From assembly GCA_964057225.1 (NCBI GenBank), contig OZ059898.1, positions 5,766,001 to 5,830,000 of the forward strand: DNA of 64,000 nucleotides, in the 5' to 3' direction. Shown one piece after another: positions 11,632 through 21,862 of this stretch. The notes under the pieces are model-generated. The model saw only the letters and a list, made by a program, of their open reading frames with translations. It searched no databases and was not told the DNA's origin. Within the stretch, counting starts at the first letter, position 1, and every line of letters begins with the position of its first letter. Origin of the DNA: Auanema rhodensis. Lineage: Eukaryota; Nematoda; Chromadorea; Rhabditida; Rhabditidae. A program made the position numbers and the translations under genes.

Positions 11632-13873
11632 TTAGCTTATGTTTATGACACCAAAATGTTCCGTCAAGAACAGAAAACTATGACTTCTGATACCTCTGAT
11701 ATGAGAGAAAATCATATTCTTAATGACTTGTAGCTCTGTTACTTCACTGTAAGTAAAAAAAGATAAAACATATGATCTCGGGCGGGCTCGAACCGCCGGC
11801 CTTCTGTGTGTTAGACAGATGTGATAACCACTACACCACGAGATCGCTGATAGTTCTCTTTTCATAGAAAATCATATTCTGATTAGCTTATGTTTATGAC
11901 ACCAAAATGTTCCGTCAAGAACAGAAAACTATGACTTCTGATACCTCTGATATGAGAGAAAATCATATTCTTAATGACTTGTAGCTCTGTTACTTCACTG
12001 TAAGTAAAAAAAGATAAAACATATGATCTCGGGCGGGCTCGAACCGCCGGCCTTCTGTGTGTTAGACAGATGTGATAACCACTACACCACGAGATCGCTG
12101 ATAGTTCTCTTTTCATAGAAAATCATATTCTGATTAGCTTATGTTTATGACACCAAAATGTTCCGTCAAGAACAGAAAACTATGACTTCTGATACCTCTG
12201 ATATGAGAGAAAATCATATTCTTAATGACTTGTAGCTCTGTTACTTCACTGTAAGTAAAAAAAGATAAAACATATGATCTCGGGCGGGCTCGAACCGCCG
12301 GCCTTCTGTGTGTTAGACAGATGTGATAACCACTACACCACGAGATCGCTGATAGTTCTCTTTTCATAGAAAATCATATTCTGATTAGCTTATGTTTATG
12401 ACACCAAAATGTTCCGTCAAGAACAGAAAACTATGACTTCTGATACCTCTGATATGAGAGAAAATCATATTCTTAATGACTTGTAGCTCTGTTACTTCAC
12501 TGTAAGTAAAAAAAGATAAAACATATGATCTCGGGCGGGCTCGAACCGCCGGCCTTCTGTGTGTTAGACAGATGTGATAACCACTACACCACGAGATCGC
12601 TGATAGTTCTCTTTTCATAGAAAATCATATTCTGATTAGCTTATGTTTATGACACCAAAATGTTCCGTCAAGAACAGAAAACTATGACTTCTGATACCTC
12701 TGATATGAGAGAAAATCATATTCTTAATGACTTGTAGCTCTGTTACTTCACTGTAAGTAAAAAAAGATAAAACATATGATCTCGGGCGGGCTCGAACCGC
12801 CGGCCTTCTGTGTGTTAGACAGATGTGATAACCACTACACCACGAGATCGCTGATAGTTCTCTTTTCATAGAAAATCATATTCTGATTAGCTTATGTTTA
12901 TGACACCAAAATGTTCCGTCAAGAACAGAAAACTATGACTTCTGATACCTCTGATATGAGAGAAAATCATATTCTTAATGACTTGTAGCTCTGTTACTTC
13001 ACTGTAAGTAAAAAAAGATAAAACATATGATCTCGGGCGGGCTCGAACCGCCGGCCTTCTGTGTGTTAGACAGATGTGATAACCACTACACCACGAGATC
13101 GCTGATAGTTCTCTTTTCATAGAAAATCATATTCTGATTAGCTTATGTTTATGACACCAAAATGTTCCGTCAAGAACAGAAAACTATGACTTCTGATACC
13201 TCTGATATGAGAGAAAATCATATTCTTAATGACTTGTAGCTCTGTTACTTCACTGTAAGTAAAAAAAGATAAAACATATGATCTCGGGCGGGCTCGAACC
13301 GCCGGCCTTCTGTGTGTTAGACAGATGTGATAACCACTACACCACGAGATCGCTGATAGTTCTCTTTTCATAGAAAATCATATTCTGATTAGCTTATGTT
13401 TATGACACCAAAATGTTCCGTCAAGAACAGAAAACTATGACTTCTGATACCTCTGATATGAGAGAAAATCATATTCTTAATGACTTGTAGCTCTGTTACT
13501 TCACTGTAAGTAAAAAAAGATAAAACATATGATCTCGGGCGGGCTCGAACCGCCGGCCTTCTGTGTGTTAGACAGATGTGATAACCACTACACCACGAGA
13601 TCGCTGATAGTTCTCTTTTCATAGAAAATCATATTCTGATTAGCTTATGTTTATGACACCAAAATGTTCCGTCAAGAACAGAAAACTATGACTTCTGATA
13701 CCTCTGATATGAGAGAAAATCATATTCTTAATGACTTGTAGCTCTGTTACTTCACTGTAAGTAAAAAAAGATAAAACATATGATCTCGGGCGGGCTCGAA
13801 CCGCCGGCCTTCTGTGTGTTAGACAGATGTGATAACCACTACACCACGAGATCGCTGATAGTTCTCTTTTCAT
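11632..13873 (-). repeat. Run of nine near-identical 251-bp units
   Basis: Nine successive units share the same rare spacer markers (GAACAGAAAACTATGAC and the AGATAAAAC version of the terminator flank) with no difference seen by eye. The unit at 13891-14124 shares only the terminator version. This is the most homogeneous stretch in the window and points to recent local amplification. Confidence 0.8.
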
Positions 13874-14110
13874 AGAAAATCATATTCTGATTAGCTTATG
13901 TTTATGACACCAGAATGTTCCGTCAAGAACAGAAAAATATGACTTCTGATACCTCTGATATGAGAGAAAATCATATTCTTAATGACTTGTAGCTCTGTTA
14001 CTTCACTGTAAGTAAAAAAAGATAAAACATATGATCTCGGGCGGGCTCGAACCGCCGGCCTTCTGTGTGTTAGACAGATGTGATAACCACTACACCACGA
14101 GATCGCTGAT

Positions 14111-14523
14111 TGAAGATAGAGGGCTCTTCAAATAGCCTCCCAGGTTCACACTTTCTATTCTATGCCCTGTTAACGTAAAATACTATTAGAGGAAGAAAGA
14201 TTCATTCATATGCCATTCAGATATACATAATACAGAATATAAGGACTAGAAGATATATAATAAGACTAGATAAAATACATAGAAGACTAGAGTGAATGTA
14301 ATAAGACTAGATATACATCACTAATGAGACTAGAGATAGTCTTACTAAAGGACAAGGATAAAACGGTGGTTCAGACTAGATGAGTCATAAGATAAAGACA
14401 GCAACGAGGAGAGAGAAAAGCGACCGTCCGCGACGGTGGTATAAAAACAGAGTGCCCGTGAATCTCATCAGCCAACGTGATGAGATTGCATCGATTGAAT
14501 GATGGATAATCGCATTCGCGATA
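14111..14523 (-). repeat. Left LTR (3' LTR in element orientation)
   Basis: Matches 21450-21862 with no difference seen by eye. The plus-strand start TGAAGATAG corresponds to the expected ...CA end of a minus-oriented LTR; the other end (TATCGCG on the minus strand) lacks the usual TG. It holds six RGACTAGA motifs at 14243, 14263, 14284, 14304, 14327 and 14373, and a perfect hairpin at 14461-14487. Confidence 0.9.
14461..14487. other. Perfect hairpin inside the LTR
   Basis: AATCTCATCA and TGATGAGATT form a 10-bp perfect inverted repeat around the 7-nt loop GCCAACG. The same hairpin is at 21800-21826 in the other LTR. It could be an RNA structure near a transcript end or a protein-binding palindrome; its role is not known. 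Confidence 0.8.
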
Positions 14524-14556
14524 TTCCGGGCCAGGAGAGAGAAATCAGAACTGATT

Positions 14557-14886
14557 TCATTCTGCTAGTTCCTCCGCAAACTGCAGCTTGCATAATACAC
14601 CAGGATGATCGTGGTCCAGTCCGCTTCCTTTGCACACATGACATATTTTCTTCATCTTCTCCACACACGGTTTTCCAAAGTGGTTCCGCAAACACTTCAA
14701 GCACATGTTGATCAACTTGCAACGCTTGACGCGTTGTGCTGCAGTCTTGTAGACTGTGCATTTTCCCATGGTGTGGCCCTTCTTCCAACAGAGTTGACAT
14801 TTCATGTCTTCTTCCATTTTTCTGTACTTCACTTTAGAGTTGTTCTGCTTTTTTGGTGCAGACGTATTCTGACTTTTGTTAGGCAT
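14557..14886 (-). CDS. Gag-like zinc-knuckle fragment
   Basis: A 109-residue basic frame with three CCHC-type knuckles: C30-C33-H38-C43, C62-C65-H69-C74 and C82-C85-H94-C99. This triple arrangement is typical of the nucleocapsid region of BEL/Pao Gag, which binds genomic RNA. The same frame is open upstream to a TAG at 15046-15048 without another ATG, so this is probably the C-terminal piece of a longer Gag. Its place is odd: it lies downstream of env and beside the 3' LTR, while gag is normally first. It is probably a rearranged remnant; expression by splicing cannot be excluded. Confidence 0.55.
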   Translation of the reverse strand: MPNKSQNTSAPKKQNNSKVKYRKMEEDMKCQLCWKKGHTMGKCTVYKTAAQRVKRCKLINMCLKCLRNHFGKPCVEKMKKICHVCKGSGLDHDHPGVLCKLQFAEELAE

Positions 14887-15082
14887 CTTTGAGTTGCCGT
14901 TATCCTGGAGTTGATCAAGGGAATCGCTCCATTCTTTGATGTTATCAAGACTGAAATAATGATGGTTTTTATACGTAGTATACCTCCCCGCGGCAAAATG
15001 ATAAATTGTGTAGGACTGGTGTAAATCAAATTGAACAATCGTTTGCTATGATAGGGAACTAAGAAATCGAGAAAATAAATCG

Positions 15083-15155
15083 AGGACTCACTGGGTATTG
15101 AACCCGTCATCAATCACTGAGAGTGCGTACCCTTAGCCACTGCGCTATGACTGGC
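15083..15155 (-). other. tRNA-like segment overlapping the end of env
   Basis: The minus strand carries a perfect A-box match TAGCGCAGTGG (15147-15137) and a B-box match GGTTCAATACC (15104-15094) at tRNA-like spacing. The acceptor and anticodon stems do not pair well, so it is not a functional tRNA. It covers the last 13 codons and the stop of the envelope frame. It could be a tRNA pseudogene or tRNA-derived SINE fragment captured by the element. Confidence 0.4.
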
Positions 15156-18100
15156 TCGAACTACAATCTTGAACAACAAATGAATTGTGAAAAAAATGAT
15201 GCGAAAAGGAATTGCGCAGATAATAAGTATTTGTATGGGTAAATATGCTAGGAGAGCGGGTGTACTTGACAACTGGAAGACGCGGTCAATTACGGCGGTT
15301 ACAAAGCCGAGTACTGTGATCAAAACACTCAATAGTATTACAATCGTTTTAAGGTAGTCCGAGTAAAACGAAACAAGTGAGCTGATTAAGTGAGTGGGTA
15401 CAAAAAAGCTCGGTATGGTAAACTCGACGTTCAGGAGACTGAATGAACTGTTTGTAATCTGATGAGTGGACTGTTCAAAACCTATGTATTCGTTCACGTA
15501 GTACAAGTTGCCTTTGAGATGTAATGTGGCGGAAGTACACGGATGAGTACACGTTATAGACGGTGTTGAAAAATTGCTCTGTATGGGAATAGAGTTGTTG
15601 TAACCCTGAGAATTGCATGTAAGCAGAAATTCTTCATCGTCGCACGAAATTCGAATGTGGGATGATGTACTGATGCAAGTAATGATTGTTGTTGCTCCAG
15701 TAACACAGTCAAAACATCCAACTAGGTCTTTGGATTTTAGTTCGCAAATAGTAGGACTATTGTCGTATTCATAAGTGACATCTGAGATATTTGTCCACAT
15801 TTTAATGTCAACAGCGCTTATGGGATGAGCAAAAATGAGATTGTTTTTTGGGATCATGGTCAGAGATGGAAGAGATAATGGTAGGGTGTAGTTATTAGTA
15901 TAGAGCATGTTAGGATTGCTGTCCTGACAATAGCAATTTTCGACTGTTTCGGCTGGTCTGCATGAACATGTGTCTGTTACAGTACATTCGGAGAATGGGT
16001 CAGCGGTTTTAACTTTTCCGCACGAGTATGAAAATGTAGCAGAGTGAGGTAAAACTGCAATTCTCGAGTTGGAAGTAATGAATCGTCTATGGAGGATTTC
16101 ATTATCAGAATATGTTATTCTCCCAAGAGTAATATGGTACCCGTTAATGATTTTTGTAGAGTGTGGTAAAAAGGGGACGTGCGAGATCGTTTCAGTTTTG
16201 TTCTCAATAGCTGTATGGATGCTAATCTGGAGAAAAACCCTAGGTGTCCATCGTGAGCAGTAGAAAACTTCGTGGGTGATATTGTCATTGGGAACATGAA
16301 AGTTGCGATAGAAGAGACAACCAGAAGTTGGCAACGCACAACCGCATGATAGAAATCCACAGCTTTCTGAACAATAGCTGGTACCTGGATATTGGTTGGC
16401 TAATGAGAGTTCTGAGATTGATGTATTGGGTCGAACGTTCGCACAAAACGATCCTACACAAGAGCCCATATGGGGACACCGTTTTGCGGATTCAGTTTTT
16501 ACGATGGTGTGACGTGTAAAAAATAAGGATACTTTCGTGCACAGTATACGTGTATACATAAGTTTGATGCGCAGGTGTGAGTTCGTGAGGGGATTGGCGT
16601 ATGATCGGTTTGAATGTGAAGTTGTGAAACATACCTCATTATCGTAAGTATGGAGGGTGGTGGAGCTGCTGACTTGGTTGACTTGGTGGGTAGGTGATAA
16701 GTTCGAGACGGAGTTGCCTGGAACATGTGATATACTCGGAGGAACAATAGTACATGCATTAACTACAAGAGATTCAATCAAAAAAATGACGATTATTGCA
16801 ACCAAAAGATACCCGACTCGGTGAACTAATCGGTCACGTTGTCGTGATCGTTGTGAGGGTGTAGACTTCTGCCATCGAGGTAGCTTGTGAGAACTGAGCG
16901 GGACGTACTCGAGTACCGATCGTTCTTCCTGAATAGAGATATGAGATCTTATATGAGATGGGAGACATTGAGTGATCATACGCCAAACGGAAAAAAGGGT
17001 GTATTGTGCAATATGAACAAATTTTTTAGAACAAATTCGGATGACTATGATGCTTAAAAGAATGCTAAATAGAATGAGCCATATGATGAGTGCGGTCGCC
17101 GAGAGTGCTGCGTATGGGAAACAAGATGGGTTGTGGAGTAGTTCAAGACAGAACAGACATTGAATCATATCGCAAAACGGAGTTGCTGGACAATCCAGTT
17201 GATGCAATGCAAATGTGTCATTTTTATCGATAATATGTCGTGAGATGAATGTGTGGTCATGCAATACAACATGAGCCGGAAATACTATGGTGAAGTTGGG
17301 AGTATTTGGGTTGTACTCTACACATGTTTCTCGGGCACAAACTCGGATGGGATGTCCAGTACCGCAGTTTGATATGCCTACTCCTCCTTTGATGCAAGAG
17401 AACTGGCAGATGTTGGTTGCGGACATTGTATTGACGAGAATACCCAGTATCATGGCTATGAAAAAATGTGTGTAACTGGGGAGACGTTGTCGTTTTCGAG
17501 GTTGTGGTTCATTTTCACCTTCATCATCTGCAATGGTGATCACTTCGATGTCATCATCATCGTTGATAGTGATAACGTTTGGGTCTATCACGTTTTCAGT
17601 TGTATTGGGTCCGGTCGATGTGCTGGTTTCCACAACGGTGGATACTTCGTTATCGAGTAAAATGACCTCTGGAGTTTCTTTAAACGTGACAGTTTTGTCT
17701 GATTTGTGTGGGGACTGCGTATGACTGTTTTCCGTATGATGCTCGTTGTCGGAAGGAATTTCAAGGGGAATCAGGCGATTGATGGGTCTAATTAGTTTGT
17801 GTCCATCAGATGTACGGACTTCTGCAACTCTCACAGATTCCGTGTTCTGTATGCTTGTTATTAAACCCATTTTCCACTGGTTTCGTTTCGTATTGTCATC
17901 TGACATTAGCACTACTGTGCCTACTTTTGGTGTAGCTGTGGAGAAATGTCCTTGCTTGTGATCCAACATGTGTGTTGCTCGAAGGGCGACGACATATTCA
18001 TTATGCCATCGTTGCCAAATTTTGTCAAGTGTTTTCTGAATGTTGTTTAAATGTTTTTGTATTCCAGAAAAGAAACTCATCTCTAAATTTTTTCTGGAGT

Positions 18101-18656
18101 ATTTCATTCTGTTCATGTCATTTTGCAATGTTGTTGAGTCATGTACTGTAGAGTCAAATGAACTCTGATAGTCATCGAGTTCATCTCGGCGAAGTTGGAT
18201 AAGTTGAGTATATTCCTCAACTTCGCCTGTGTTCACAATGAGATCTCTCTCATCACAATAGTCCAAAATGCCCTTGATCAGTTTTGCAACTGTGGGCGGA
18301 TGTTCTTCGCCAATGTCTTTGGTGACAAGTTGGTCGATTTCATGAGCTTTCATGGTCTTATGGGCTTGAGGGTGTTTGGCCAACATCCTTTTATAGCTAC
18401 CTTGGTATAATTCCAACCAAGTTGCTGGGTAGTCCACATGGGTGCGTTCCTCGAGCACCACTCGATGTTCGTCTAACTGATCTCGTAGTGATCGGAAGAC
18501 GTCCCCAACCGGGATGGCTTTATAATATATACGCATCAAGCTAGGCTTGTGCGTATGTATGAACTCTCGACATCTGTCAATGTCATCAACCGGGGGGAAG
18601 ATGAATGCTTGATGGTACGGGAGGATGTCCTCCTTCACCGTGTTGAACAACTTCAA
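15114..18656 (-). CDS. Retroelement polyprotein: integrase C-terminal domain joined to envelope
   Basis: An 1180-codon frame. Residues 1-200 are helical and charged with no family I can name; they may be a Gag or Pol remnant. Residues 205-300 match the BEL/Pao integrase C-terminal domain (DUF5641 type): KIWQRWHNEYVVAL, then GTVVLMSDD, WKMGLI and the RPINRLIPLEI end. An acidic linker (366-383) and a basic RKRQR site follow. Hydrophobic segments lie near 397-414, 515-541, 614-636, 1104-1122 and 1133-1165, and the envelope part carries many N-glycosylation sites. The second ectodomain (about 640-1100) resembles phlebovirus Gc (class II fusion protein): a Cys-rich region with a GCGC-like SCGCALPTSGC loop near 769-780, and VGCFDCVTGATT near 979-990. 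Nematode BEL elements are known to carry such env genes. The protein is expected to enter the secretory pathway. The first codon is TTG, so this start is doubtful: the frame is open to a TGA at 18747-18749 and its first ATG is at 18536. Pol enzymes are absent upstream. Confidence 0.75.
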   Translation of the reverse strand: MKLFNTVKEDILPYHQAFIFPPVDDIDRCREFIHTHKPSLMRIYYKAIPVGDVFRSLRDQLDEHRVVLEERTHVDYPATWLELYQGSYKRMLAKHPQAHKTMKAHEIDQLVTKDIGEEHPPTVAKLIKGILDYCDERDLIVNTGEVEEYTQLIQLRRDELDDYQSSFDSTVHDSTTLQNDMNRMKYSRKNLEMSFFSGIQKHLNNIQKTLDKIWQRWHNEYVVALRATHMLDHKQGHFSTATPKVGTVVLMSDDNTKRNQWKMGLITSIQNTESVRVAEVRTSDGHKLIRPINRLIPLEIPSDNEHHTENSHTQSPHKSDKTVTFKETPEVILLDNEVSTVVETSTSTGPNTTENVIDPNVITINDDDDIEVITIADDEGENEPQPRKRQRLPSYTHFFIAMILGILVNTMSATNICQFSCIKGGVGISNCGTGHPIRVCARETCVEYNPNTPNFTIVFPAHVVLHDHTFISRHIIDKNDTFALHQLDCPATPFCDMIQCLFCLELLHNPSCFPYAALSATALIIWLILFSILLSIIVIRICSKKFVHIAQYTLFSVWRMITQCLPSHIRSHISIQEERSVLEYVPLSSHKLPRWQKSTPSQRSRQRDRLVHRVGYLLVAIIVIFLIESLVVNACTIVPPSISHVPGNSVSNLSPTHQVNQVSSSTTLHTYDNEVCFTTSHSNRSYANPLTNSHLRIKLMYTRILCTKVSLFFTRHTIVKTESAKRCPHMGSCVGSFCANVRPNTSISELSLANQYPGTSYCSESCGFLSCGCALPTSGCLFYRNFHVPNDNITHEVFYCSRWTPRVFLQISIHTAIENKTETISHVPFLPHSTKIINGYHITLGRITYSDNEILHRRFITSNSRIAVLPHSATFSYSCGKVKTADPFSECTVTDTCSCRPAETVENCYCQDSNPNMLYTNNYTLPLSLPSLTMIPKNNLIFAHPISAVDIKMWTNISDVTYEYDNSPTICELKSKDLVGCFDCVTGATTIITCISTSSHIRISCDDEEFLLTCNSQGYNNSIPIQSNFSTPSITCTHPCTSATLHLKGNLYYVNEYIGFEQSTHQITNSSFSLLNVEFTIPSFFVPTHLISSLVSFYSDYLKTIVILLSVLITVLGFVTAVIDRVFQLSSTPALLAYLPIQILIICAIPFRIIFFTIHLLFKIVVRASHSAVAKGTHSQ

Positions 18657-18749
18657 CGCGTGAGTTATATTTCTTTTTAAACAACTTAACTGTCTTGCTA
18701 AGGCAGTCAGGTTACGAGTTACGAGTTTCCGATGGAGAAGAGGGACTCA

Positions 18750-21434
18750 TAATCATTTTGTTTGAAGAGAAATATTATTGTTCAAGTTAATTTTGTGTTT
18801 AATCTAGCTAATTTGTGGATTGATTATTAAAATCAATTGAATTAAAGTCCGAATATAATAGCTGTCGATAGAAGGAATAACAATATATAATATAAATAGG
18901 AATATAAATAAACAAGTAATATAAGCAAATAAGATAAGCAAATAGTTCACTATTAGAAGGTACAATGAATATTTAGTTGAATATTTGTTAACAGTTTTTT
19001 CTTTGGAGAGTTATACTGTTAGTTTTTTCGTGTAGTTGTTACTGTTTCGTTAAATTACTTGTGTGGAATCTTTTGTAAAAAAATGTATGTTTTATCTTTT
19101 GAATATATTTTTTTTTTTTTTTGTTAGCTAAGTTAGTATATTTTTAATTTTTTTTTTTTTTTTTTTTAAAATGGAGATTGTTCAGGCAAAGATAATTCAA
19201 TAAGTATCTTTCTCTGGTTAAAAAAGAAAAATTGGATGATTCACTAGATGAGAGAACAATTCAAGTTGAGAGATTACTGTAGGAAATAGAGAGAAAAAAT
19301 TGAGTTTCCCAAAATCGATCAAAAAATGTGAGCAAACTAGCTTGGATGAATTCAGTAAAGTTTTCTGAGTAATTTGATACTAAATATGCTGTTGTTTTTT
19401 ATCAAAAAATATAATATCAATATTAATATTAATTGGTTGAAATATAATAAGGATATCCAAAAAATATTCAAAATATTATTGTTTGATTGATCAGAAAGTA
19501 TGTGTATGAAAAGGATGAGTGATTTGAGACAAAAGATTTATTTCTGGACAGATGAACAAAGGAAATTGTATAAGATAACAGATGTGAATGAAATATAAAC
19601 AATATAAAATGTGAAATAATAAAATTAAAATAAAACAAATTGAAATTATAAAATAACTTACCAACTTAATGTAAATGTATAATTGATACCAGAGAGTATC
19701 AATTCAAATTCAATAAGCGGTTAAAGTGTTAATGCGAACAAATGAAAACTAACTTGATTCTCCTTGAGGATCCTTGATGTCGATTGTCCTTGTCTGGTGA
19801 ATAGGTTAGCAGATGGCGTCGGGTGCTGTGGCTGGTTGTAGCGGCGGAATGAATGACCTGTCTGGCAGCTAGGCCGTGTGGGATGTTAAGAGGGAGGAGC
19901 TAATCTGCAAAAAGTATATGTAAGATTATTAAATGAGATTATTTAATGCGTTTGAAACAAAACGAGTGGGTTAACTTCTCATAACATTTTAAAATGTTTT
20001 GATATTCCATGTCATTCGATGATGACCTAGATAATGTGTGAGAGATGTTTGCGTGGTGCTAATGGCGCCGCACCAGGTCAATGAACAGATGGCAACATCT
20101 TTTGTCTTTTTTCGCGTATCTTGTCAACATATTTGCTAAAATCGACTTTTTGGTGCAAAATGTTGGAAATATCTCTTAACCTTTGCTGAGATTTATATTT
20201 TATGCTTTAACATGCGTAGGATGATAATTCGTAGCTCTTTCGTGTCTTATCATTATCTCATCTATGTAGGATGGGATATTATGATGTTTTGTGATTTTTC
20301 ACAGAAATTTTCATCTGCGTAGGATTTTAACAATATAGTTAATGTATTTTGTCCTATAGAACGTGGGTGATGATCTTATATAAGATAAAATATATAAATT
20401 TTATGAATTTCATGATTTGGACTCTGACCTTTCTCATTGACCCGTTGGTCGTTACATATGACTCATATGGTTGGAAACAATAGATTTACAGACAATGGAT
20501 GAATAAAGAAATTTAAAAACTATAAAACAAGCCGTAAATAGTAAAAACTCGGAACTCTTTCGCATTTTTATATAAACAACACCTACCGAGAGTGCAAGGG
20601 TACCAAACAAACATCAACAAGTAGGTCAACAGACGTTCCTTGTTGATAGGCTCCTTCCACACATGTTCACAAATAATCGTTGATCTCTAAGATACTGACT
20701 CCTTTACAGATGAGGAAACAGACAGCATTACTCATATAGCAAGGAGACATTGGTCTAAGATGCCTTTTAGTCACCTATTCAATTGATTCACAATTGTTAA
20801 AATAACTTTTGCACTCGAAGTCTATCAAAACTGTTTGCAATGATTATTGAAAGTTACGTAAAATATAAAAGATATAAAAAGGTCTCAAAATCAAAGAATA
20901 AATGAATAAATAGCGTTTTTAGACGGTAGCTTTGCTAATGCGTAATTCATATCATTGTTTCTCACTGTCCTCAGTCAGTAAAAATAAGATCGCCATAAAA
21001 TGTGTTTGTTGGTACTTTGTCTGCATTTTTCTCGTACTCTCGCATATTCTTCCTAGGAAAATACTGTGAAACATAATAAGGGGTGATCAATCCCAGCTGA
21101 GTCACTGCCGGCAAGTTAAAGGAAGTAGCCATTGGGTAATCCAATAGAGTTTATATAGCGAACAACCCACTATGTTACTTTCTGTAATCATGTGGTACAA
21201 AAATATGGTATCAACCAAAATTTTAAATAATGTTTAATTATCACTGATATCTAGACAATATTTAACAACCAATTATGTCATACTGACATACGATTCCTTT
21301 AGAGTATTTAGATCAGTGAACTTATACTGTAAAGGACATCCAACGAGTCACTATTAACGAGCAGACTGGCTTGAAGAAAAAAAAAGAAAAAAGATAAAGT
21401 AGCGCAATAGAAAGGTCATAGAGTAGAAAGTGAT
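18750..21434. other. AT-rich interior of the retroelement, no coding frame found
   Basis: About 2.7 kb between the primer binding site and the env-bearing frame, where gag and most of pol should lie. It has no long frame on either strand. Visible features are T-rich runs at about 19106-19170, a moderately GC-rich patch at 19750-19910 ending in a minus-strand splice-acceptor-like CTTTTTGCAG near 19912, and a purine run (GAAGAAAAAAAAAGAAAAAA) near 21374. I recognise no transposon or RNA gene inside it. Confidence 0.6.
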
Positions 21435-21446
21435 GCCGATGCACCA
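21435..21446 (-). other. Primer binding site, tRNA-Gly type
   Basis: The minus strand reads TGGTGCATCGGC, starting 3 nt inside the right LTR. It is complementary to a 3' end GCCGATGCACCA, which is the CCA-tailed acceptor of metazoan tRNA-Gly(GCC). The 12-nt match supports minus-strand orientation and marks the right LTR as the 5' LTR. Confidence 0.7.
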
Positions 21447-21449
21447 TTT

Positions 21450-21862
21450 TGAAGATAGAGGGCTCTTCAAATAGCCTCCCAGGTTCACACTTTCTATTCT
21501 ATGCCCTGTTAACGTAAAATACTATTAGAGGAAGAAAGATTCATTCATATGCCATTCAGATATACATAATACAGAATATAAGGACTAGAAGATATATAAT
21601 AAGACTAGATAAAATACATAGAAGACTAGAGTGAATGTAATAAGACTAGATATACATCACTAATGAGACTAGAGATAGTCTTACTAAAGGACAAGGATAA
21701 AACGGTGGTTCAGACTAGATGAGTCATAAGATAAAGACAGCAACGAGGAGAGAGAAAAGCGACCGTCCGCGACGGTGGTATAAAAACAGAGTGCCCGTGA
21801 ATCTCATCAGCCAACGTGATGAGATTGCATCGATTGAATGATGGATAATCGCATTCGCGATA
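21450..21862 (-). repeat. Right LTR (5' LTR in element orientation)
   Basis: The partner of 14111-14523 at an offset of 7,339 bp, with no difference seen across 413 bp. LTRs are identical at insertion, so the element is young or the LTRs were homogenised. Same six RGACTAGA motifs and same hairpin as the other LTR. Confidence 0.9.

Larger units (their letters stand above)
3160..14110 (-). repeat. tRNA-Val(AAC) tandem array 1: 44 units of 251 bp
   Basis: Head-to-tail units, each with a 72-bp minus-strand tRNA-Val gene. The tRNAs lie at 3241-3312 plus multiples of 251 for 29 copies (last 10269-10340). After a one-base loss in an A-run they continue from 10519-10590 plus multiples of 251 for 15 copies, ending 14033-14104. 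The spacer varies in blocks. The 5' flank GCTGATACATCTCTTATCAT is typical of the left edge and GCTGATAGTTCTCTTTTCAT of the interior. The T-run varies between AGTAAAAAAAACT, AGTAAGAAAAACT and AGTAAAAAAAGAT on the plus strand. Harmless tRNA variants include 5249-5320 (variable loop C to T) and 6002-6073 and 6504-6575 (T-stem C-G to T-G wobble plus a T-loop change). The array is cut on the right by the LTR element. Confidence 0.95.
14111..21862 (-). mobile_element. BEL/Pao-type LTR retroelement with env, internally deleted
   Basis: A 7,752-bp element in minus orientation. It is bounded by 413-bp direct repeats, has a tRNA-Gly-type primer binding site just inside the right LTR, and encodes a BEL/Pao integrase C-terminal domain plus a phlebovirus-type envelope. 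Flanks are ...GCTGAT on the left and GATAGCTC... on the right. These rejoin to the ordinary unit sequence GCTGATAGCTC, giving a likely 3-bp GAT target duplication. The insertion lies 6 bp upstream of the tRNA gene at 14033-14104. No protease, reverse transcriptase, RNase H or integrase core is found, no polypurine tract abuts the left LTR, and a Gag-like zinc-knuckle frame is misplaced next to that LTR. I infer a non-autonomous derivative mobilised in trans. Confidence 0.85.

Noticed and set aside
14430..14460. TATAAAAACAG in the LTR as evidence for a plus-strand element
   Set aside because: The coding frames and the tRNA-Gly primer site all indicate minus orientation. The TATA-like string may be chance or an antisense promoter.
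14468..14892. Overlapping frames of 70-110 codons on both strands near the left LTR
   Set aside because: They are shadows of the Gag zinc-knuckle frame; only that frame has cysteine spacing of a known family.
16069..18410. Plus-strand and alternate minus-strand frames of 62-86 codons
   Set aside because: All lie within the 1180-codon frame and show no domain of their own.
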